DNA from: Acidobacteriota bacterium
GTDB taxonomy: Bacteria; Acidobacteriota; Aminicenantia; Aminicenantales; Saccharicenantaceae
Assembly: GCA_029571905.1 (NCBI GenBank)
Contig: JAKPXU010000001.1
Location: forward strand, 1-35,644
Length of the DNA stretch: 35,644 nucleotides
Direction: 5' to 3'
Under the pieces are notes generated by a model. It was not told where the DNA came from, did not search any database, and saw only the letters and a program-made list of their open reading frames with translations. Below, piece after piece: positions 24,878 through 34,205 of this stretch. Numbering within the stretch: position 1 is the stretch's first letter; the number at the start of each line of letters is the position of its first letter. Position numbers and translations under genes: made by a program.

Positions 24878-26800
24878 ATGAAAGAATTAATCAAAGTTAA
24901 AATTGGGGAATCTGTCTTTTCTTTAGCCAAAGGGACACCCCTGTCGGAGCTTATCCCACAGCTTAAACTGGGGGACAAGCTTCTGTTGTTCAAAAGTGGC
25001 CAGGAGCTGCTGGACCTCAGCTTTCCAGCTGACCATGATCGCGAGCTAAAACCGGTAACGGCCAGCGATCCAGAAGCATTGGAGATTCTCTGGCATAGTG
25101 CTTCTCACCTTCTGGCTCAGGCTGTTCTTGAACTTTTTCCAGGAGTTCAAGCTGGCGTTGGGCCAGCCACCGAGACCGGTTTTTATTATGATTTTCTTCG
25201 TGATCAAGCCTTTACTCCCGAAGATCTGGTGGCTATTGAAACGAGAATGGGAGAGATAGCAGCCGAAGATCTTCCCATCCGTAGGCTGATCTTAAAAAAA
25301 GAAGAAGCTATAAGGATTTTTGAAGAGCGCGGCCAGAAGTTAAAGGTAGAGCTTATCCAGGAAAAAGGGGGAGCTGAAGTCACCTGTTATGAGCAGGGAG
25401 ATTTTATTGATTTCTGTCTCGGGCCGCATTTGCCATCGACTGGCTATATCAAGTATGTTAAATTGCTTTCGGTTTCAGGTGCTTACTGGAAGGGTGATGA
25501 ACGCGGTCCTCAGTTGCAGAGAATTTATGGAACGGCCTTCTTTAGCCAGAAAGAACTTAATGATTATCTGAATTTTCTGGAAGAAGCCAGAAAACGCGAT
25601 CACCGCCGTCTGGGCCAGGAGCTCGAGTTGTTTCATACCAGTGAGGATCTCGGAGCTGGCCTGGTCATCTGGCAGCCAAAAGGGGCAATTATTCGCTATT
25701 TGATTGAAAATTTCTGGAAGGAAGAACACCTTAAAGATGGCTATGATTTTATTTATTCTCCTCATATAGCCAAACTGGATCTCTGGAAGAAGAGCGGCCA
25801 CACAGAATTTTATGAAGCCATGTATCCACCCCTGGAACTGGAAGGCTGTCAGTATCAGCTCAAACCGATGAATTGCCCTTTCCATATCATCGCCTACAAA
25901 TCCCGACAACGATCTTATCGGGAGCTGCCCTTGCGCTGGGCAGAGCTTGGTACAGTTTACAGATATGAAAGGAGCGGTGTCCTCCACGGTTTGCTTCGGG
26001 TCAGAGGCTTTACCCAGGACGACGCTCATATCTTCTGCCGCGAGGACCAGCTCGAAGATGAAATCAAGGGAGTCATTCGCCTGGCCATCAGGCTGCTTCG
26101 AGCTTTTGGCTTTGAAAATTATCAGATTTATTTAGCCACCAGACCTGACAAATATGTGGGCAGCCTGGCAGACTGGGAAAAGGCAGAAAAGGCGCTGGAA
26201 GAAGCTTTAAAAAGCTCAAGCCTGACTTATCAGATAGATCAGGGCGAAGGTGTTTTTTATGGCCCGAAAATAGACATCAAGATCAGAGATGCCATCGGGC
26301 GATTATGGCAGTGCACGACCGTCCAGCTGGACTTTAACCTGTCAGAAAGGTTTGATCTAACCTATGTTGGGGAAGATGGCAACTTTCACCGCCCCTTTAT
26401 GGTTCATCGAGCTCTTTTAGGTTCTATGGAAAGGTTTTTCGGGGTATTGATTGAGCATTATATGGGAAATTTCCCTCTCTGGCTGGCGCCGGTTCAAATG
26501 ATCATCTTACCTATTGCCGACCGCCACGAAGCCTATGCCAGAGAAATTCTATCCGGACTGAGAGCTGAAGGACTGAGAGTCAAGGTTGATGATTCCAGAG
26601 AAAAAATCGGCAAAAAAATTCGCCAGGCCGAAATTGAGAAGATTCCACTCATGGCCATCGTCGGTGATAAAGAAATGCATGGCAATAGTCTCTCTTTAAG
26701 AATACATGGTCAGGGAGATCAGGGTGAGATGAAGATAGACACCTTGCTCCCCAGACTAAAGCAGTTAATTCAAGACAAATCTTTAGAAATAAAACTTTAG
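24878..26800 (+). CDS. thrS: Threonyl-tRNA synthetase
   Basis: This class II synthetase charges tRNA-Thr. The product has 640 residues, a normal length. The N-terminal TGS domain (about 1-60) is followed by the editing domain with HSASHLLAQAV (HxxxH) and the conserved Cys in FCLGPHLPSTG. The catalytic core has the zinc ligands Cys in MNCPFHI, His in DDAHIFC and His in PFMVHRALLGS. The C-terminal anticodon-binding domain has PVQMIILPI, DDSREKIGKKIRQAEIEKIP and VGDKE. No T-box leader is visible in the 81-nt upstream gap, which has two TAGAAT boxes (24841-24846 and 24848-24853). The Shine-Dalgarno is weak. Confidence 0.97.
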   Translation: MKELIKVKIGESVFSLAKGTPLSELIPQLKLGDKLLLFKSGQELLDLSFPADHDRELKPVTASDPEALEILWHSASHLLAQAVLELFPGVQAGVGPATETGFYYDFLRDQAFTPEDLVAIETRMGEIAAEDLPIRRLILKKEEAIRIFEERGQKLKVELIQEKGGAEVTCYEQGDFIDFCLGPHLPSTGYIKYVKLLSVSGAYWKGDERGPQLQRIYGTAFFSQKELNDYLNFLEEARKRDHRRLGQELELFHTSEDLGAGLVIWQPKGAIIRYLIENFWKEEHLKDGYDFIYSPHIAKLDLWKKSGHTEFYEAMYPPLELEGCQYQLKPMNCPFHIIAYKSRQRSYRELPLRWAELGTVYRYERSGVLHGLLRVRGFTQDDAHIFCREDQLEDEIKGVIRLAIRLLRAFGFENYQIYLATRPDKYVGSLADWEKAEKALEEALKSSSLTYQIDQGEGVFYGPKIDIKIRDAIGRLWQCTTVQLDFNLSERFDLTYVGEDGNFHRPFMVHRALLGSMERFFGVLIEHYMGNFPLWLAPVQMIILPIADRHEAYAREILSGLRAEGLRVKVDDSREKIGKKIRQAEIEKIPLMAIVGDKEMHGNSLSLRIHGQGDQGEMKIDTLLPRLKQLIQDKSLEIKL

Positions 26801-26813
26801 GAGGTCACCTATT
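26799..26813 (+). promoter_or_regulatory. Strong Shine-Dalgarno and AUU start of infC
   Basis: AGGAGG (26799-26804) overlaps the thrS stop codon and lies 6 nt before an ATT codon (26811-26813) in the infC frame. AUU is the classical rare infC start that lets IF-3 discriminate against its own mRNA, so this suggests conserved autoregulation. The first in-frame ATG (26874) has no ribosome binding site and would cut off the conserved N-terminus. Confidence 0.8.
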
Positions 26814-27449
26814 TTTCAACGAGAACCTTATCGTCCCCCAAAAGCTAAGGAGCATCCCCACAGGATAAATGAAATGATCAGGGCGCCAGAAATTAGAGTA
26901 ATTGATGAAGATAAGAATCAATTGGGTGTAATGTCTGTCCCTCAGGCCCTGGCTATCGCCCGGGAGAAAGGGCTTGATCTGGTCGAGATCGCCCCTCAAG
27001 CTACCCCCCCTGTCTGCCGGATCATGGATTATGGCAAATTTCTTTATGAACTCCACAAAAAAGAGCATGAAGCCAAGAAACACCAGAAACAGGCTCAGAT
27101 TAAGGAAATTAAATTCAGGCCGAAAATAAGCATCCATGATTACAATTTTAAGTTGAAACATATTCGCCGCTTTATTGAGGATGGAGATAAGGTTAAAATT
27201 ACTATCATGATTCGGGGCCGGGAGAGATCTCACCCTGAGATGGCCTACCAGGTTATGGATAGAATTTTGTCAGACGTCTCTGATATAGCCCGCCTGGACG
27301 GAGAAGTAAAAAATCAGGACTGGGCCAGCATCGCTCTTATTGTCCCGATAAAAACAGGAGGAAAAGATGCCAAAGCTAAAAACCAACCGAGCAGCGAAAA
27401 AGAGGTTCAAAATAACCGCAAAGAAGAAGGTGCTGCACAAAAAAGCTAA
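26811..27449 (+). CDS. infC: Translation initiation factor IF-3
   Basis: IF-3 binds the 30S subunit and enforces start-codon and initiator-tRNA fidelity. Starting at the ATT codon the product has 212 residues. The N-terminal domain includes HRINEMIRAPEIRVIDEDKN and LVEIAPQATPPVCRIMDYGK, then a Lys-rich linker (HKKEHEAKKHQKQAQIKEIK). The C-terminal domain has FRPKISIHDYNFKLKHI and IMIRGRERSHPEMA. The normal family end is near IVPIKTGG. After it the frame continues for about 28 hydrophilic residues (KAKNQPSSEKEVQNNRKEEG), overlapping the start of rpmI by 83 nt in another frame. This tail is probably dispensable. Confidence 0.93.
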   Translation: MFQREPYRPPKAKEHPHRINEMIRAPEIRVIDEDKNQLGVMSVPQALAIAREKGLDLVEIAPQATPPVCRIMDYGKFLYELHKKEHEAKKHQKQAQIKEIKFRPKISIHDYNFKLKHIRRFIEDGDKVKITIMIRGRERSHPEMAYQVMDRILSDVSDIARLDGEVKNQDWASIALIVPIKTGGKDAKAKNQPSSEKEVQNNRKEEGAAQKS

Positions 27450-27567
27450 TAAAAGCCATATTTTGACCAAAAAATCTTCTAAAAGAATCAGACAACTGGG
27501 CAAGAAAGCGGAGTTGAGTCCAGCTGATCTAAAGAAGGTCAAAAAGATGCTGCCTTATGACTTTTAA
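27367..27567 (+). CDS. rpmI: 50S ribosomal protein L35
   Basis: The product has 66 residues, the normal length, starting MPKLKTNRAAKKRFKITAKK and rich in Lys/Arg throughout (KANKSHILTKKSSKRIRQLG). Its ATG has AGGAGG 5 nt upstream. The first 83 nt overlap the infC reading frame, so ribosomes translating the infC tail pass through the rpmI ribosome binding site and start. The order infC-rpmI-rplT is the widely conserved IF3-L35-L20 operon. I saw no clear L20-binding leader hairpin, which would be expected upstream of rpmI in some bacteria. Confidence 0.97.
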   Translation: MPKLKTNRAAKKRFKITAKKKVLHKKANKSHILTKKSSKRIRQLGKKAELSPADLKKVKKMLPYDF

Positions 27568-27618
27568 TAGCCAGGCCGAACAGATGGCGGAAGGCACCAG
27601 CAGGAAAGGAGAAACATT

Positions 27619-27987
27619 ATGCCAAGAGTAAAAAGAAGCTCTAAGAAAAGAGAGCGCCGGAAAAAAATATTAGCCTCAGCTAAAGGTTACTGGGGAACCA
27701 AAAAAAGCAATTACCGGGCGGCCAAAGAAGCCGTAGAGAAGTCGTTGCAGTATGCCTATCGTGATCGCCGGAATAAAAAGAGAGATTTCCGGCAATTATG
27801 GATAATCAGGATTAAAGCTGGCGCTCAGGCCAACGGGATTTCTTATAATCAGTTTATCAGAGGACTTAAAAATCTGAAGATTGAACTCGATCGGAAAATT
27901 CTGGCCGAACTGGCGGTTAAAGCACCAGCTACTTTTGCTTATCTGGCTGAACAGGCCAAGCAGGCTCAGGCTTCTTCAAGGACATGA
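27619..27987 (+). CDS. rplT: 50S ribosomal protein L20
   Basis: The product has 122 residues. The conserved N-terminus [18 protein letters not shown] and [20 protein letters not shown] are followed by [38 protein letters not shown] and a globular C-terminus. L20 is needed early in 50S assembly and, in several bacteria, represses its own operon. The ATG has AAAGGAG 7 nt upstream. The stop overlaps the pheS start (ATGA). The C-terminal QASSRT extends slightly beyond the typical end. Confidence 0.97.
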   Translation: MPRVKRSSKKRERRKKILASAKGYWGTKKSNYRAAKEAVEKSLQYAYRDRRNKKRDFRQLWIIRIKAGAQANGISYNQFIRGLKNLKIELDRKILAELAVKAPATFAYLAEQAKQAQASSRT

Positions 27988-29018
27988 GCAGCCTTCAAGA
28001 AAAAATAGAGCAGTATCGCCAGCTTTTTAATGATCTGGCCGCTAAAACCAAAAATAGCAGAGATTTAGAGGAACTAAAGCAGGCTTTTCTGGGCAGAAAG
28101 AAGGGTTATTTAACTCTGCTTTTTGACGAATTAAAACAGTTGCCACCTGAGGAAAAAAGAGGTGCTGGAGAAGCTCTGAACAAATTTAAAACAGAAATCC
28201 AGCAAGCCCTGTCTGAAATAGAAGAGCGATGCCAGAGACCAGAAGTTGAGAACCCGCTGACCGATCTGACTCTCCCCGGGAAAAAAATCTACTGGGGAGC
28301 TCCTCATCCGCTAACTCTTTTTCAGAGAAAAATAGAAAAAATATTCGTCTCAATGGGTTTTTCAGTGGAAGAGGGGCCTGAAATCGAAACCGATTATTAT
28401 AATTTTGAGGCACTTAATTTCCCTCCTTATCATCCAGCGCGAGACAGCTGGGATACTCTATACATAAATGACAAGCTGTTGCTGCGAACTCATACTTCGC
28501 CGGTTCAAATTCGTGTCATGGAGAAAAAGAAACCGCCTATCCGGATTATTATTCCCGGCAAGGTCTACCGGCGAGAAACATCCGACCCGACTCATTTACC
28601 TATGTTCCATCAAGTTGAGGGTCTGGTCGTTGATCGGGGAATAACCTTTGCTCATCTTAAGGGAACGCTCGACTATTTCATCAAGGCCCTTTTTGGGGAA
28701 AAGATAAAGATCCGCTTTCGCCCCAGCTTTTTCCCTTTTACTGAACCATCAGCAGAAGTGGACATTGAATGTATTGCCTGTCATGGGCAGGATACTCAAT
28801 GTCGGGTATGTGGTGGAACCGGCTGGAAGGAAATTCTGGGGGCCGGTCTGGTTGATCCCCAGGTTTTCAAAAATGTCAATATCGATCCAGAAAAATACAG
28901 CGGCTGGGCTTTTGGCCTGGGCATTGACCGGACAGCTATGCTGGCTTATGAAATCCCCGAGATGCGGTATTTCTATGAAAATGACCTGAGATTTTTGAGG
29001 CAGTTTAACCGAAAATGA
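27984..29018 (+). CDS. pheS: Phenylalanyl-tRNA synthetase alpha subunit
   Basis: This is the catalytic subunit of the alpha2-beta2 enzyme, 344 residues. An N-terminal coiled coil (about 1-85) is followed by the class II core: [20 protein letters not shown], the motif 2 region [26 protein letters not shown] and the C-terminal motif 3 [10 protein letters not shown]. Between them, [19 protein letters not shown] has four Cys in CxxC pairs, probably a small zinc knuckle of the kind present in many bacterial PheS proteins. The ATG overlaps the rplT stop and the stop overlaps the pheT start, so rplT-pheS-pheT are translationally coupled. Confidence 0.97.
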   Translation: MSSLQEKIEQYRQLFNDLAAKTKNSRDLEELKQAFLGRKKGYLTLLFDELKQLPPEEKRGAGEALNKFKTEIQQALSEIEERCQRPEVENPLTDLTLPGKKIYWGAPHPLTLFQRKIEKIFVSMGFSVEEGPEIETDYYNFEALNFPPYHPARDSWDTLYINDKLLLRTHTSPVQIRVMEKKKPPIRIIIPGKVYRRETSDPTHLPMFHQVEGLVVDRGITFAHLKGTLDYFIKALFGEKIKIRFRPSFFPFTEPSAEVDIECIACHGQDTQCRVCGGTGWKEILGAGLVDPQVFKNVNIDPEKYSGWAFGLGIDRTAMLAYEIPEMRYFYENDLRFLRQFNRK

Positions 29019-31057
29019 ACATTTCATACGACTGGCTAAACGAATATCTAGACCTTAATGTTCCCTCCAGGGAACTGGCTCAATATTTCAACCAGATCGG
29101 ATTAATGGTTGAATCACTTAGAGAGATCGATGGCGACACTGTTTATGAGATTGAGACTTACGCCAACCGGCCTGATACCCTCGGCCACCTGGGTGTGGCC
29201 AGAGAACTGGCAGCTCTGCTTGGTCTGCCTTTAAAATCGCCTTCCTGGCCGCTGGTGGAACTTGACCAGTCGACTTCTGATCTGGTTGATATTCAGGTGC
29301 TGGACAGTCAGCTCTGCCCTCGCTATTGCGGCCTGGTGGTGAAAGGGGTACAGGTTGGCCCTTCTCCTGATTGGCTAAAAAGAAGAATTGAAGCTGTTGG
29401 TCTCCGCCCCATAAATAATGTGGTTGATATCAGCAACTATGTCTGTTTTTCACTTGGTCAACCGCTCCATACTTTTGATTTTTGCCAGTTAAAGGAAGCC
29501 AGAATCATTGTCAGAAGAGCCAGAAAAGGTGAAACTCTCCGTACTCTGGATGGGCAGCTAGTGGAATTAACGTCTGACATGCTGGTCATAGCTGATGAAG
29601 GCAAACCCGTAGCTCTGGCCGGTATTATCGGTGGCGAAGAGTCGGGTATCAATGAAAAAACAACAGATGTTTTTATTGAGAGCGCCAATTTTGACCCGGT
29701 TTCAATCAGGCTGACAGCAAAAAAACTTGGCCTGACGACGGATGCTTCCTATCGGTTCGAACGAGGGGTTGATATTAACGCTGCCCCGTTAGGGGCTAAA
29801 ATGGCAGCTTCTCTTTTGAGCCAGTTTGGGGGAAAAGCCTCCAGAGGCCTGCTTGACGTTTATCCAAATCCCAGAAGAACGAGGTCTGTCCCATTACGCC
29901 TGAAGAGAGTTAGTGAGCTCCTCGGAATCGAAATCCCGAAGGAATTTGTGGTTCGAACGCTAACTGCTCTTGGCCTGAAACTAAATGAGCAGAAACCCGG
30001 GGTGTGGGTAACAGAAATTCCCAGTTTCCGGGTTGACCTGGAGCGAGAGGCTGATCTCATTGAAGAAATTGCCAGGTTTTTTGGCTATGACCGCATTCCG
30101 ACTGAGGTAACACCGGCCAGGTCTTTTGAACTGCCAGCCAGTGAGCGGCAGGACTGCCTCTGGCTTTTAAAAGAGATTCTATTTCATTATGGTTTTGACG
30201 AAGTTATTAATTTCAGTTTCGGAGACCGAGAAAAAGAAAAAATCTGGCAGACTGGCTTAGAACCAATCAAGCTTCAGAATCCGATTTCTTCCCGGGCTTC
30301 GATTCTCAGGACTTCACTCCTTCCCGGACTGGTTGAGAATACTGTCTGGAACTATAATCGAGAGGCGAATGGGGTGCACATCTTCGAAACAGGTAAGATC
30401 TATTTCTGGGAAGAAGATGGGAAACAACGAGAAGAATGGCATCTGGCGCTCTTAACCAGCGGTCAGCGAGAAGCAAAAACCTGGAATCAGCCGGCTCGGG
30501 AAACTGATTATTTCTTTCTAAAAGGGGCTATCGAAGACCTGTTTTCCTATCTCGGCTACGAAACTCCTTCTTTTGAGCCTGAAGATCATAGTTTTTTTCA
30601 GACAGGGCAGGCTGTGAGGATTTCGATCAAAAAAGAACCAGTTGGCTATCTGGGACTGTTGAAGCCTGAAATAAGGCTGGCCTACGGACTGGACAAACTG
30701 GCTTACGGTGGCGAGCTCAATCTTGAAGTTCTATTTGATCGTCAACCCCGAGCTTTCAGCTTTACCCCTGTTCCCAGATTTCCGGGAGTAGTGCGAGATT
30801 TATCATTCCTGGTCGACTCCAGGATAAATTTTCAGGATATTTACAGTCAGTTAAAGAAGCTAAATGTTCCTTACCTGGAAAGATTTGAGATTTATGACCG
30901 GTTTGAAGGTGACAGCCTGTCAGCTGGCCAGGTCAGTTATTCAGTCAGGTTCTTTTTCCGGCATGAATCCAGAACTCTTCAGGCAGAAGAGGTAGATCGG
31001 GCGATGCTGGATATTATTTCTCAATTGAAATCCGGTTTGAAGATTCAACTGAGATAA
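29015..31057 (+). CDS. pheT: Phenylalanyl-tRNA synthetase beta subunit, short form
   Basis: The product has 680 residues against about 790-800 in E. coli. The chain passes directly from the first about 40 residues ([22 protein letters not shown]) to TYANRPDTLGHLGVARELAA. The EMAP-II-like OB-fold tRNA-binding domain normally inserted there is therefore missing. The B3/B4 editing region (LRPINNVVDISNYV, GQPLHTFDF, IIGGEESGI), the B5 domain, the catalytic-like core (ARFFGYDRIP, FSFGDREKE) and the C-terminal anticodon-binding FDX-ACB domain (PRFPGVVRDLSFLVD) are all present. The same short form is known in several bacterial groups. It overlaps pheS by 4 nt. Confidence 0.96.
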   Translation: MNISYDWLNEYLDLNVPSRELAQYFNQIGLMVESLREIDGDTVYEIETYANRPDTLGHLGVARELAALLGLPLKSPSWPLVELDQSTSDLVDIQVLDSQLCPRYCGLVVKGVQVGPSPDWLKRRIEAVGLRPINNVVDISNYVCFSLGQPLHTFDFCQLKEARIIVRRARKGETLRTLDGQLVELTSDMLVIADEGKPVALAGIIGGEESGINEKTTDVFIESANFDPVSIRLTAKKLGLTTDASYRFERGVDINAAPLGAKMAASLLSQFGGKASRGLLDVYPNPRRTRSVPLRLKRVSELLGIEIPKEFVVRTLTALGLKLNEQKPGVWVTEIPSFRVDLEREADLIEEIARFFGYDRIPTEVTPARSFELPASERQDCLWLLKEILFHYGFDEVINFSFGDREKEKIWQTGLEPIKLQNPISSRASILRTSLLPGLVENTVWNYNREANGVHIFETGKIYFWEEDGKQREEWHLALLTSGQREAKTWNQPARETDYFFLKGAIEDLFSYLGYETPSFEPEDHSFFQTGQAVRISIKKEPVGYLGLLKPEIRLAYGLDKLAYGGELNLEVLFDRQPRAFSFTPVPRFPGVVRDLSFLVDSRINFQDIYSQLKKLNVPYLERFEIYDRFEGDSLSAGQVSYSVRFFFRHESRTLQAEEVDRAMLDIISQLKSGLKIQLR

Positions 31058-31067
31058 GGAGGGCAAA

Positions 31068-31328
31068 TTGACAAGCGAGATCGAGCGGATTAAAATACTG
31101 GAGGGCAAGATTTCTCAAATTATAGAACATGTTAGCCGCCTGTCTTCTGATAATGCCCGCTTGAAGGAAGACTTGAAACAGGCTAAAAGCGAAAAAAAAG
31201 AGCTGGAAGAGAAGCTTAAGGCTTTTAGCCAGATGGAAGAAGAACTTAAGCTGCTGCGTGAGGAAAAGGAAGAGGTTAAAGAAAAACTGGAAGCTCTCAT
31301 TGCCCAGATAGAAAAATTGGGAATATGA
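31068..31328 (+). CDS. ZapB-like coiled-coil protein
   Basis: The product has 86 residues. The start is TTG at 31068, with AAGGAGG overlapping the pheT stop and 5 nt of spacing. Almost the whole chain is a coiled coil with heptad-like Leu/Ile (IKILEGKISQIIEHVSRL, KSEKKELEEKLKAFSQMEEE). It sits directly before zapA with a 4-nt overlap. That position and the length and composition match the cell-division protein ZapB, which bridges ZapA to other division factors. Coiled coils are low in specific signal, so the assignment rests mainly on context. Confidence 0.7.
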   Translation: MTSEIERIKILEGKISQIIEHVSRLSSDNARLKEDLKQAKSEKKELEEKLKAFSQMEEELKLLREEKEEVKEKLEALIAQIEKLGI

Positions 31329-31654
31329 GCGAAAAAATCATTGAAATTGAAATTTTTGGAAATAAATACAGGATCTGCGTCAAAGGAGAAGAAGACGAAG
31401 AATATATCGGCCAGCTAACCTCCTATGTTGATCAGAAAATGCGGGAAGTAGCAGCCAAATCTCGGTCGTCAGATTTATCCAAGATTGCAGTTTTGACTGC
31501 TTTGAATCTGGCTGACGAGCTGTCTCTGGCAGAAAGAGAGGTAGCCGGTTTAAAAGAAGCTTTTGACCGGCTGGAAAAAAAGCTGGCTCAACTCGAGGCT
31601 CAGGTAAATAACGATGAATTTGATTTTAATCCTCTGGAAAAGCTCACCCCTTAA
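31325..31654 (+). CDS. zapA: Cell division protein ZapA
   Basis: ZapA cross-links FtsZ filaments at the division site. The product has 109 residues, a normal length. The N-terminal globular part has IEIEIFGNKYRICVKGEEDE followed by LTSYVDQKMREVA. The region SSDLSKIAVLTALNLADEL is the family signature, and a C-terminal coiled coil follows (AEREVAGLKEAFDRLEKKLA). It is translationally coupled to the upstream coiled-coil gene (ATGA). In many bacteria zapA is followed by the 6S RNA gene, as may be the case here. Confidence 0.9.
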   Translation: MSEKIIEIEIFGNKYRICVKGEEDEEYIGQLTSYVDQKMREVAAKSRSSDLSKIAVLTALNLADELSLAEREVAGLKEAFDRLEKKLAQLEAQVNNDEFDFNPLEKLTP

Positions 31655-31659
31655 TTGGA

Positions 31660-31820
31660 GAGAATTGTCTGTAAATTCTTTTGATAAATTAGATTTAAGG
31701 TCTATATCCGACAGCCAGGAAGAAGGCAATAGCCTTAATCATATCCGCCAGCTTAAGGGGTGTCCGTCCAGCGGCCATCTAACACAATAACCATTACCTG
31801 ACCTCCTTGTTAACTCTTTT
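31660..31820 (+). ncRNA. Candidate 6S-type regulatory RNA
   Basis: The 195-nt gap between zapA and rny has no protein gene but is unusually structured. AGGTC near 31697-31701 can pair with GACCT near 31800-31804. GACAGCC (31710-31716) pairs with GGGTGTC (31758-31764) with one mismatch. AAGGCAATAGCCTT is a perfect 5-bp hairpin, and CCTTAA/TTAAGG offers an alternative hairpin, as 6S central bubbles often do. A GTCCGTCC motif (31762-31769) recalls one in E. coli 6S. The position after zapA is the usual one for ssrS. Exact ends are uncertain: a TTGTCT at 31665 with a weak -10 (TTAGAT) would start the RNA near 31700. Confidence 0.4.
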
Positions 31821-31849
31821 GATCAGCAGTCCGGCGAGGAGGTTTGAAG

Positions 31850-33412
31850 ATGAAGACACTACTAACGGTGGGAATCCCACTTTTAGCGATTTTACTGATC
31901 GTCCTGATCATCGTTTTTCTCAAGAGAAGCCAGGGCTTAAAGGGTATCTTGAAGGCTGAGGAAAAAGCCAGAGAGATTATTGCCAGAGCCGAGCAAGAAG
32001 CTGAAAAAATCAAAAGACAGGCCGAGCTTGAGACTCGAGAAAGGGATGCTGCCCGACAGGCTGAGTTTGAAGCCCAGACCAAGGAAAAAAGATATAAACT
32101 AACCGAACAGGAACGCCGGCTACTCCATAAAGAAGAAGCTCTGGAAAGGCGCTATCAGAATTTAGAAAGAAAAGAAAAAGAATTTTCAGCTAAAGAGCGT
32201 CGCCTCTATGCCAAGGAAAAAGAGCTGGAGCAACTTGAACAAAAGATAAATGAGACTCTGGAAAAACAGACCAGGGAACTGGAAAGAATATCCGGCTTGA
32301 CTCAGGAAGAAGCCAAAAACATGCTGATTCGCAAAATTGAGGATGAAGCTAAACTGCAGGCTATTCAGACCGTCCGTAGAATTGAAGAAGAAACCAAAGA
32401 AAAAAGCAAGACTCTGGCCAGAGAAATCATTTCCAATGCTATCCAGCGCTCGGCGGCTGAACATGTCGTCGAGACGACGGTTTCTGTCGTCGATTTACCT
32501 TCGGATGACATGAAGGGCAGGATTATAGGTCGAGAGGGCCGCAATATTCGGGCTCTGGAGATGGCTACCGGAGTGGATATCATCATTGATGATACGCCTG
32601 AGGCTGTCATCCTGTCGAGTTTTGACCCCTTGCGGCGCGAGCTGGCCAGAATGGCCATCGAAAAACTGGTGGCTGATGGCCGGATCCATCCGGCCAGGAT
32701 TGAAGATATCGTAGAGCAGGTCAAAGTTGAGTTGGAAGAAAAAATAAAGCAGGAAGGCGAAAATACTTTACTCGAACTGGGCATTCAGAACATGCACCCG
32801 GAGCTGGTTAAGTACCTGGGAAAACTGAAATACCGGACAAGCTACGGGCAAAATGTTCTCCAGCATTCCAAAGAAGTTGCTCTGCTGGCCGCCTTGATGG
32901 CCCGGGAATTGGGTCTGGACGTGACGGTCGCCCTGCGGGCTGGATTACTTCATGATATCGGGAAAGCAGTCGATAAAGACTATGAAGGGACTCATACCGA
33001 ACTGTCGGTTGAGCTGACGAAAAAATATGGAGAGAGTGAAGCCGTGATTCAGGCCATTGCTTCTCATCATCGTGATATAGATTTTCCATCGGTGGAAGCG
33101 GTGCTGGTGCAGGCGGCTGACACTCTGTCCGCGGCCAGACCTGGTGCCCGTCGGGAGCTCCTGGAAACTTATGTTCAGAGACTTGAGAAACTGGAAGAAA
33201 TCGCTACCTCCTTTGAGGGTGTGGCCAAAGCTTTTGCCCTGCAGGCCGGGCGCGAGATAAGGATCATCGTCGATGCCCAGAAAATCTCTGATGACAGAGC
33301 CGCCATCATCGCCAGAGATATCGCTCAAAAAATCAAAGATGAGCTTGATTATCCCGGCCAGATTAAGGTCATGGTCATCCGCGAAATGAGGGCGGTGGAA
33401 TATGCCAGATAA
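31850..33412 (+). CDS. rny: Ribonuclease Y
   Basis: RNase Y is a membrane-anchored endoribonuclease that initiates mRNA decay. I choose ATG 31850, which has GAGGAGG 7 nt upstream, over a TTG at 31844 that is too close; this gives 520 residues, normal for the family. An N-terminal transmembrane helix ([20 protein letters not shown]) is followed by a long charged coiled coil (about 30-200). Then come a KH domain ([16 protein letters not shown]) and an HD domain with [25 protein letters not shown] and IASHHRDI. The C-terminus is [14 protein letters not shown]. It overlaps ymdB by 11 nt. Confidence 0.96.
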   Translation: MKTLLTVGIPLLAILLIVLIIVFLKRSQGLKGILKAEEKAREIIARAEQEAEKIKRQAELETRERDAARQAEFEAQTKEKRYKLTEQERRLLHKEEALERRYQNLERKEKEFSAKERRLYAKEKELEQLEQKINETLEKQTRELERISGLTQEEAKNMLIRKIEDEAKLQAIQTVRRIEEETKEKSKTLAREIISNAIQRSAAEHVVETTVSVVDLPSDDMKGRIIGREGRNIRALEMATGVDIIIDDTPEAVILSSFDPLRRELARMAIEKLVADGRIHPARIEDIVEQVKVELEEKIKQEGENTLLELGIQNMHPELVKYLGKLKYRTSYGQNVLQHSKEVALLAALMARELGLDVTVALRAGLLHDIGKAVDKDYEGTHTELSVELTKKYGESEAVIQAIASHHRDIDFPSVEAVLVQAADTLSAARPGARRELLETYVQRLEKLEEIATSFEGVAKAFALQAGREIRIIVDAQKISDDRAAIIARDIAQKIKDELDYPGQIKVMVIREMRAVEYAR

Positions 33413-34205
33413 TCTCAGAGTTCTTTTTATTGGAGATATTGTCGGCCGCCCGGGGAGACGGGCGTTGAGCCGGTTTTTGCCGGACCTTAGAAAGAAATAC
33501 CGCCCCTCTCTGGTCATTGCTAATAGTGAAAATGCAGCTGGTGGGATTGGTCTGACAGAGGAAATAGCTCGCGAACTTTTATTACAGGTTGATGTTTTAA
33601 CGTCAGGAAATCACATCTGGGATAAAAAAGAGGTTTTCAATTATCTGGAAAAAGAGCCCCGACTTGTTCGTCCAGCCAATTATCCGGAAGGAAATCCTGG
33701 CCATGGCTATCATATATTTGAGAATGAAGATGGAATAAAGGCAGCTATCCTTAATCTTCAGGGACGGGTTTTCATGGAGCCGGTAGATTGTCCCTTCCGT
33801 CGAGCAGAGAAAGAACTGGAAGTCATCCTGCCTCAAACATCCACCATCATTATCGATTTCCATGCTGAAGCTACCTCCGAAAAACAGGCTCTAGGCTGGT
33901 TCCTGAAGGGAAAGGTCTCTGCCATCCTCGGTACGCATACCCATATCCAGACGGCTGACGAGAGGATTCTACCAGGCGGAACCGCCTATATTTCCGATGT
34001 GGGCATGGCTGGCGGACTAAATTCTGTCATTGGCATGAAGCCTGAGCAAGCTCTGAACCGATTTCTAACCGCCCGCCCGCAAAAGTTTGAGCCGGCCAGT
34101 GAGGGTTTGATGCTGGGGGCGGTCCTCATCGAGGTTGACCCGCAAAGCGGAAAAGCTTTAACTATAAAGAGAGAAATGATGATTGAGGATGGCTTTGAAG
34201 ACTGA
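33402..34205 (+). CDS. ymdB: YmdB-family (TIGR00282) metallophosphoesterase
   Basis: The product has 267 residues, a normal length. The dinuclear-metal motifs are [54 protein letters not shown] and [13 protein letters not shown], with the C-terminal signature [17 protein letters not shown]. Bacillus YmdB is a phosphodiesterase acting on cyclic nucleotides or RNA and affects RNase Y-related biofilm and motility decisions. The rny-ymdB order found here is the conserved one. The ATG overlaps the end of rny and the 3' end overlaps xseA, so translation is coupled. Confidence 0.93.
   Translation: MPDNLRVLFIGDIVGRPGRRALSRFLPDLRKKYRPSLVIANSENAAGGIGLTEEIARELLLQVDVLTSGNHIWDKKEVFNYLEKEPRLVRPANYPEGNPGHGYHIFENEDGIKAAILNLQGRVFMEPVDCPFRRAEKELEVILPQTSTIIIDFHAEATSEKQALGWFLKGKVSAILGTHTHIQTADERILPGGTAYISDVGMAGGLNSVIGMKPEQALNRFLTARPQKFEPASEGLMLGAVLIEVDPQSGKALTIKREMMIEDGFED

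Noticed and set aside
26842-26876. ATG starts for infC downstream of the ATT
   Set aside because: They lack a Shine-Dalgarno and would remove conserved N-terminal residues; ATT with AGGAGG is better supported.
32365-33517. Minus-strand frames opposite rny
   Set aside because: They are antisense shadows of the conserved KH and HD domains, without motifs.
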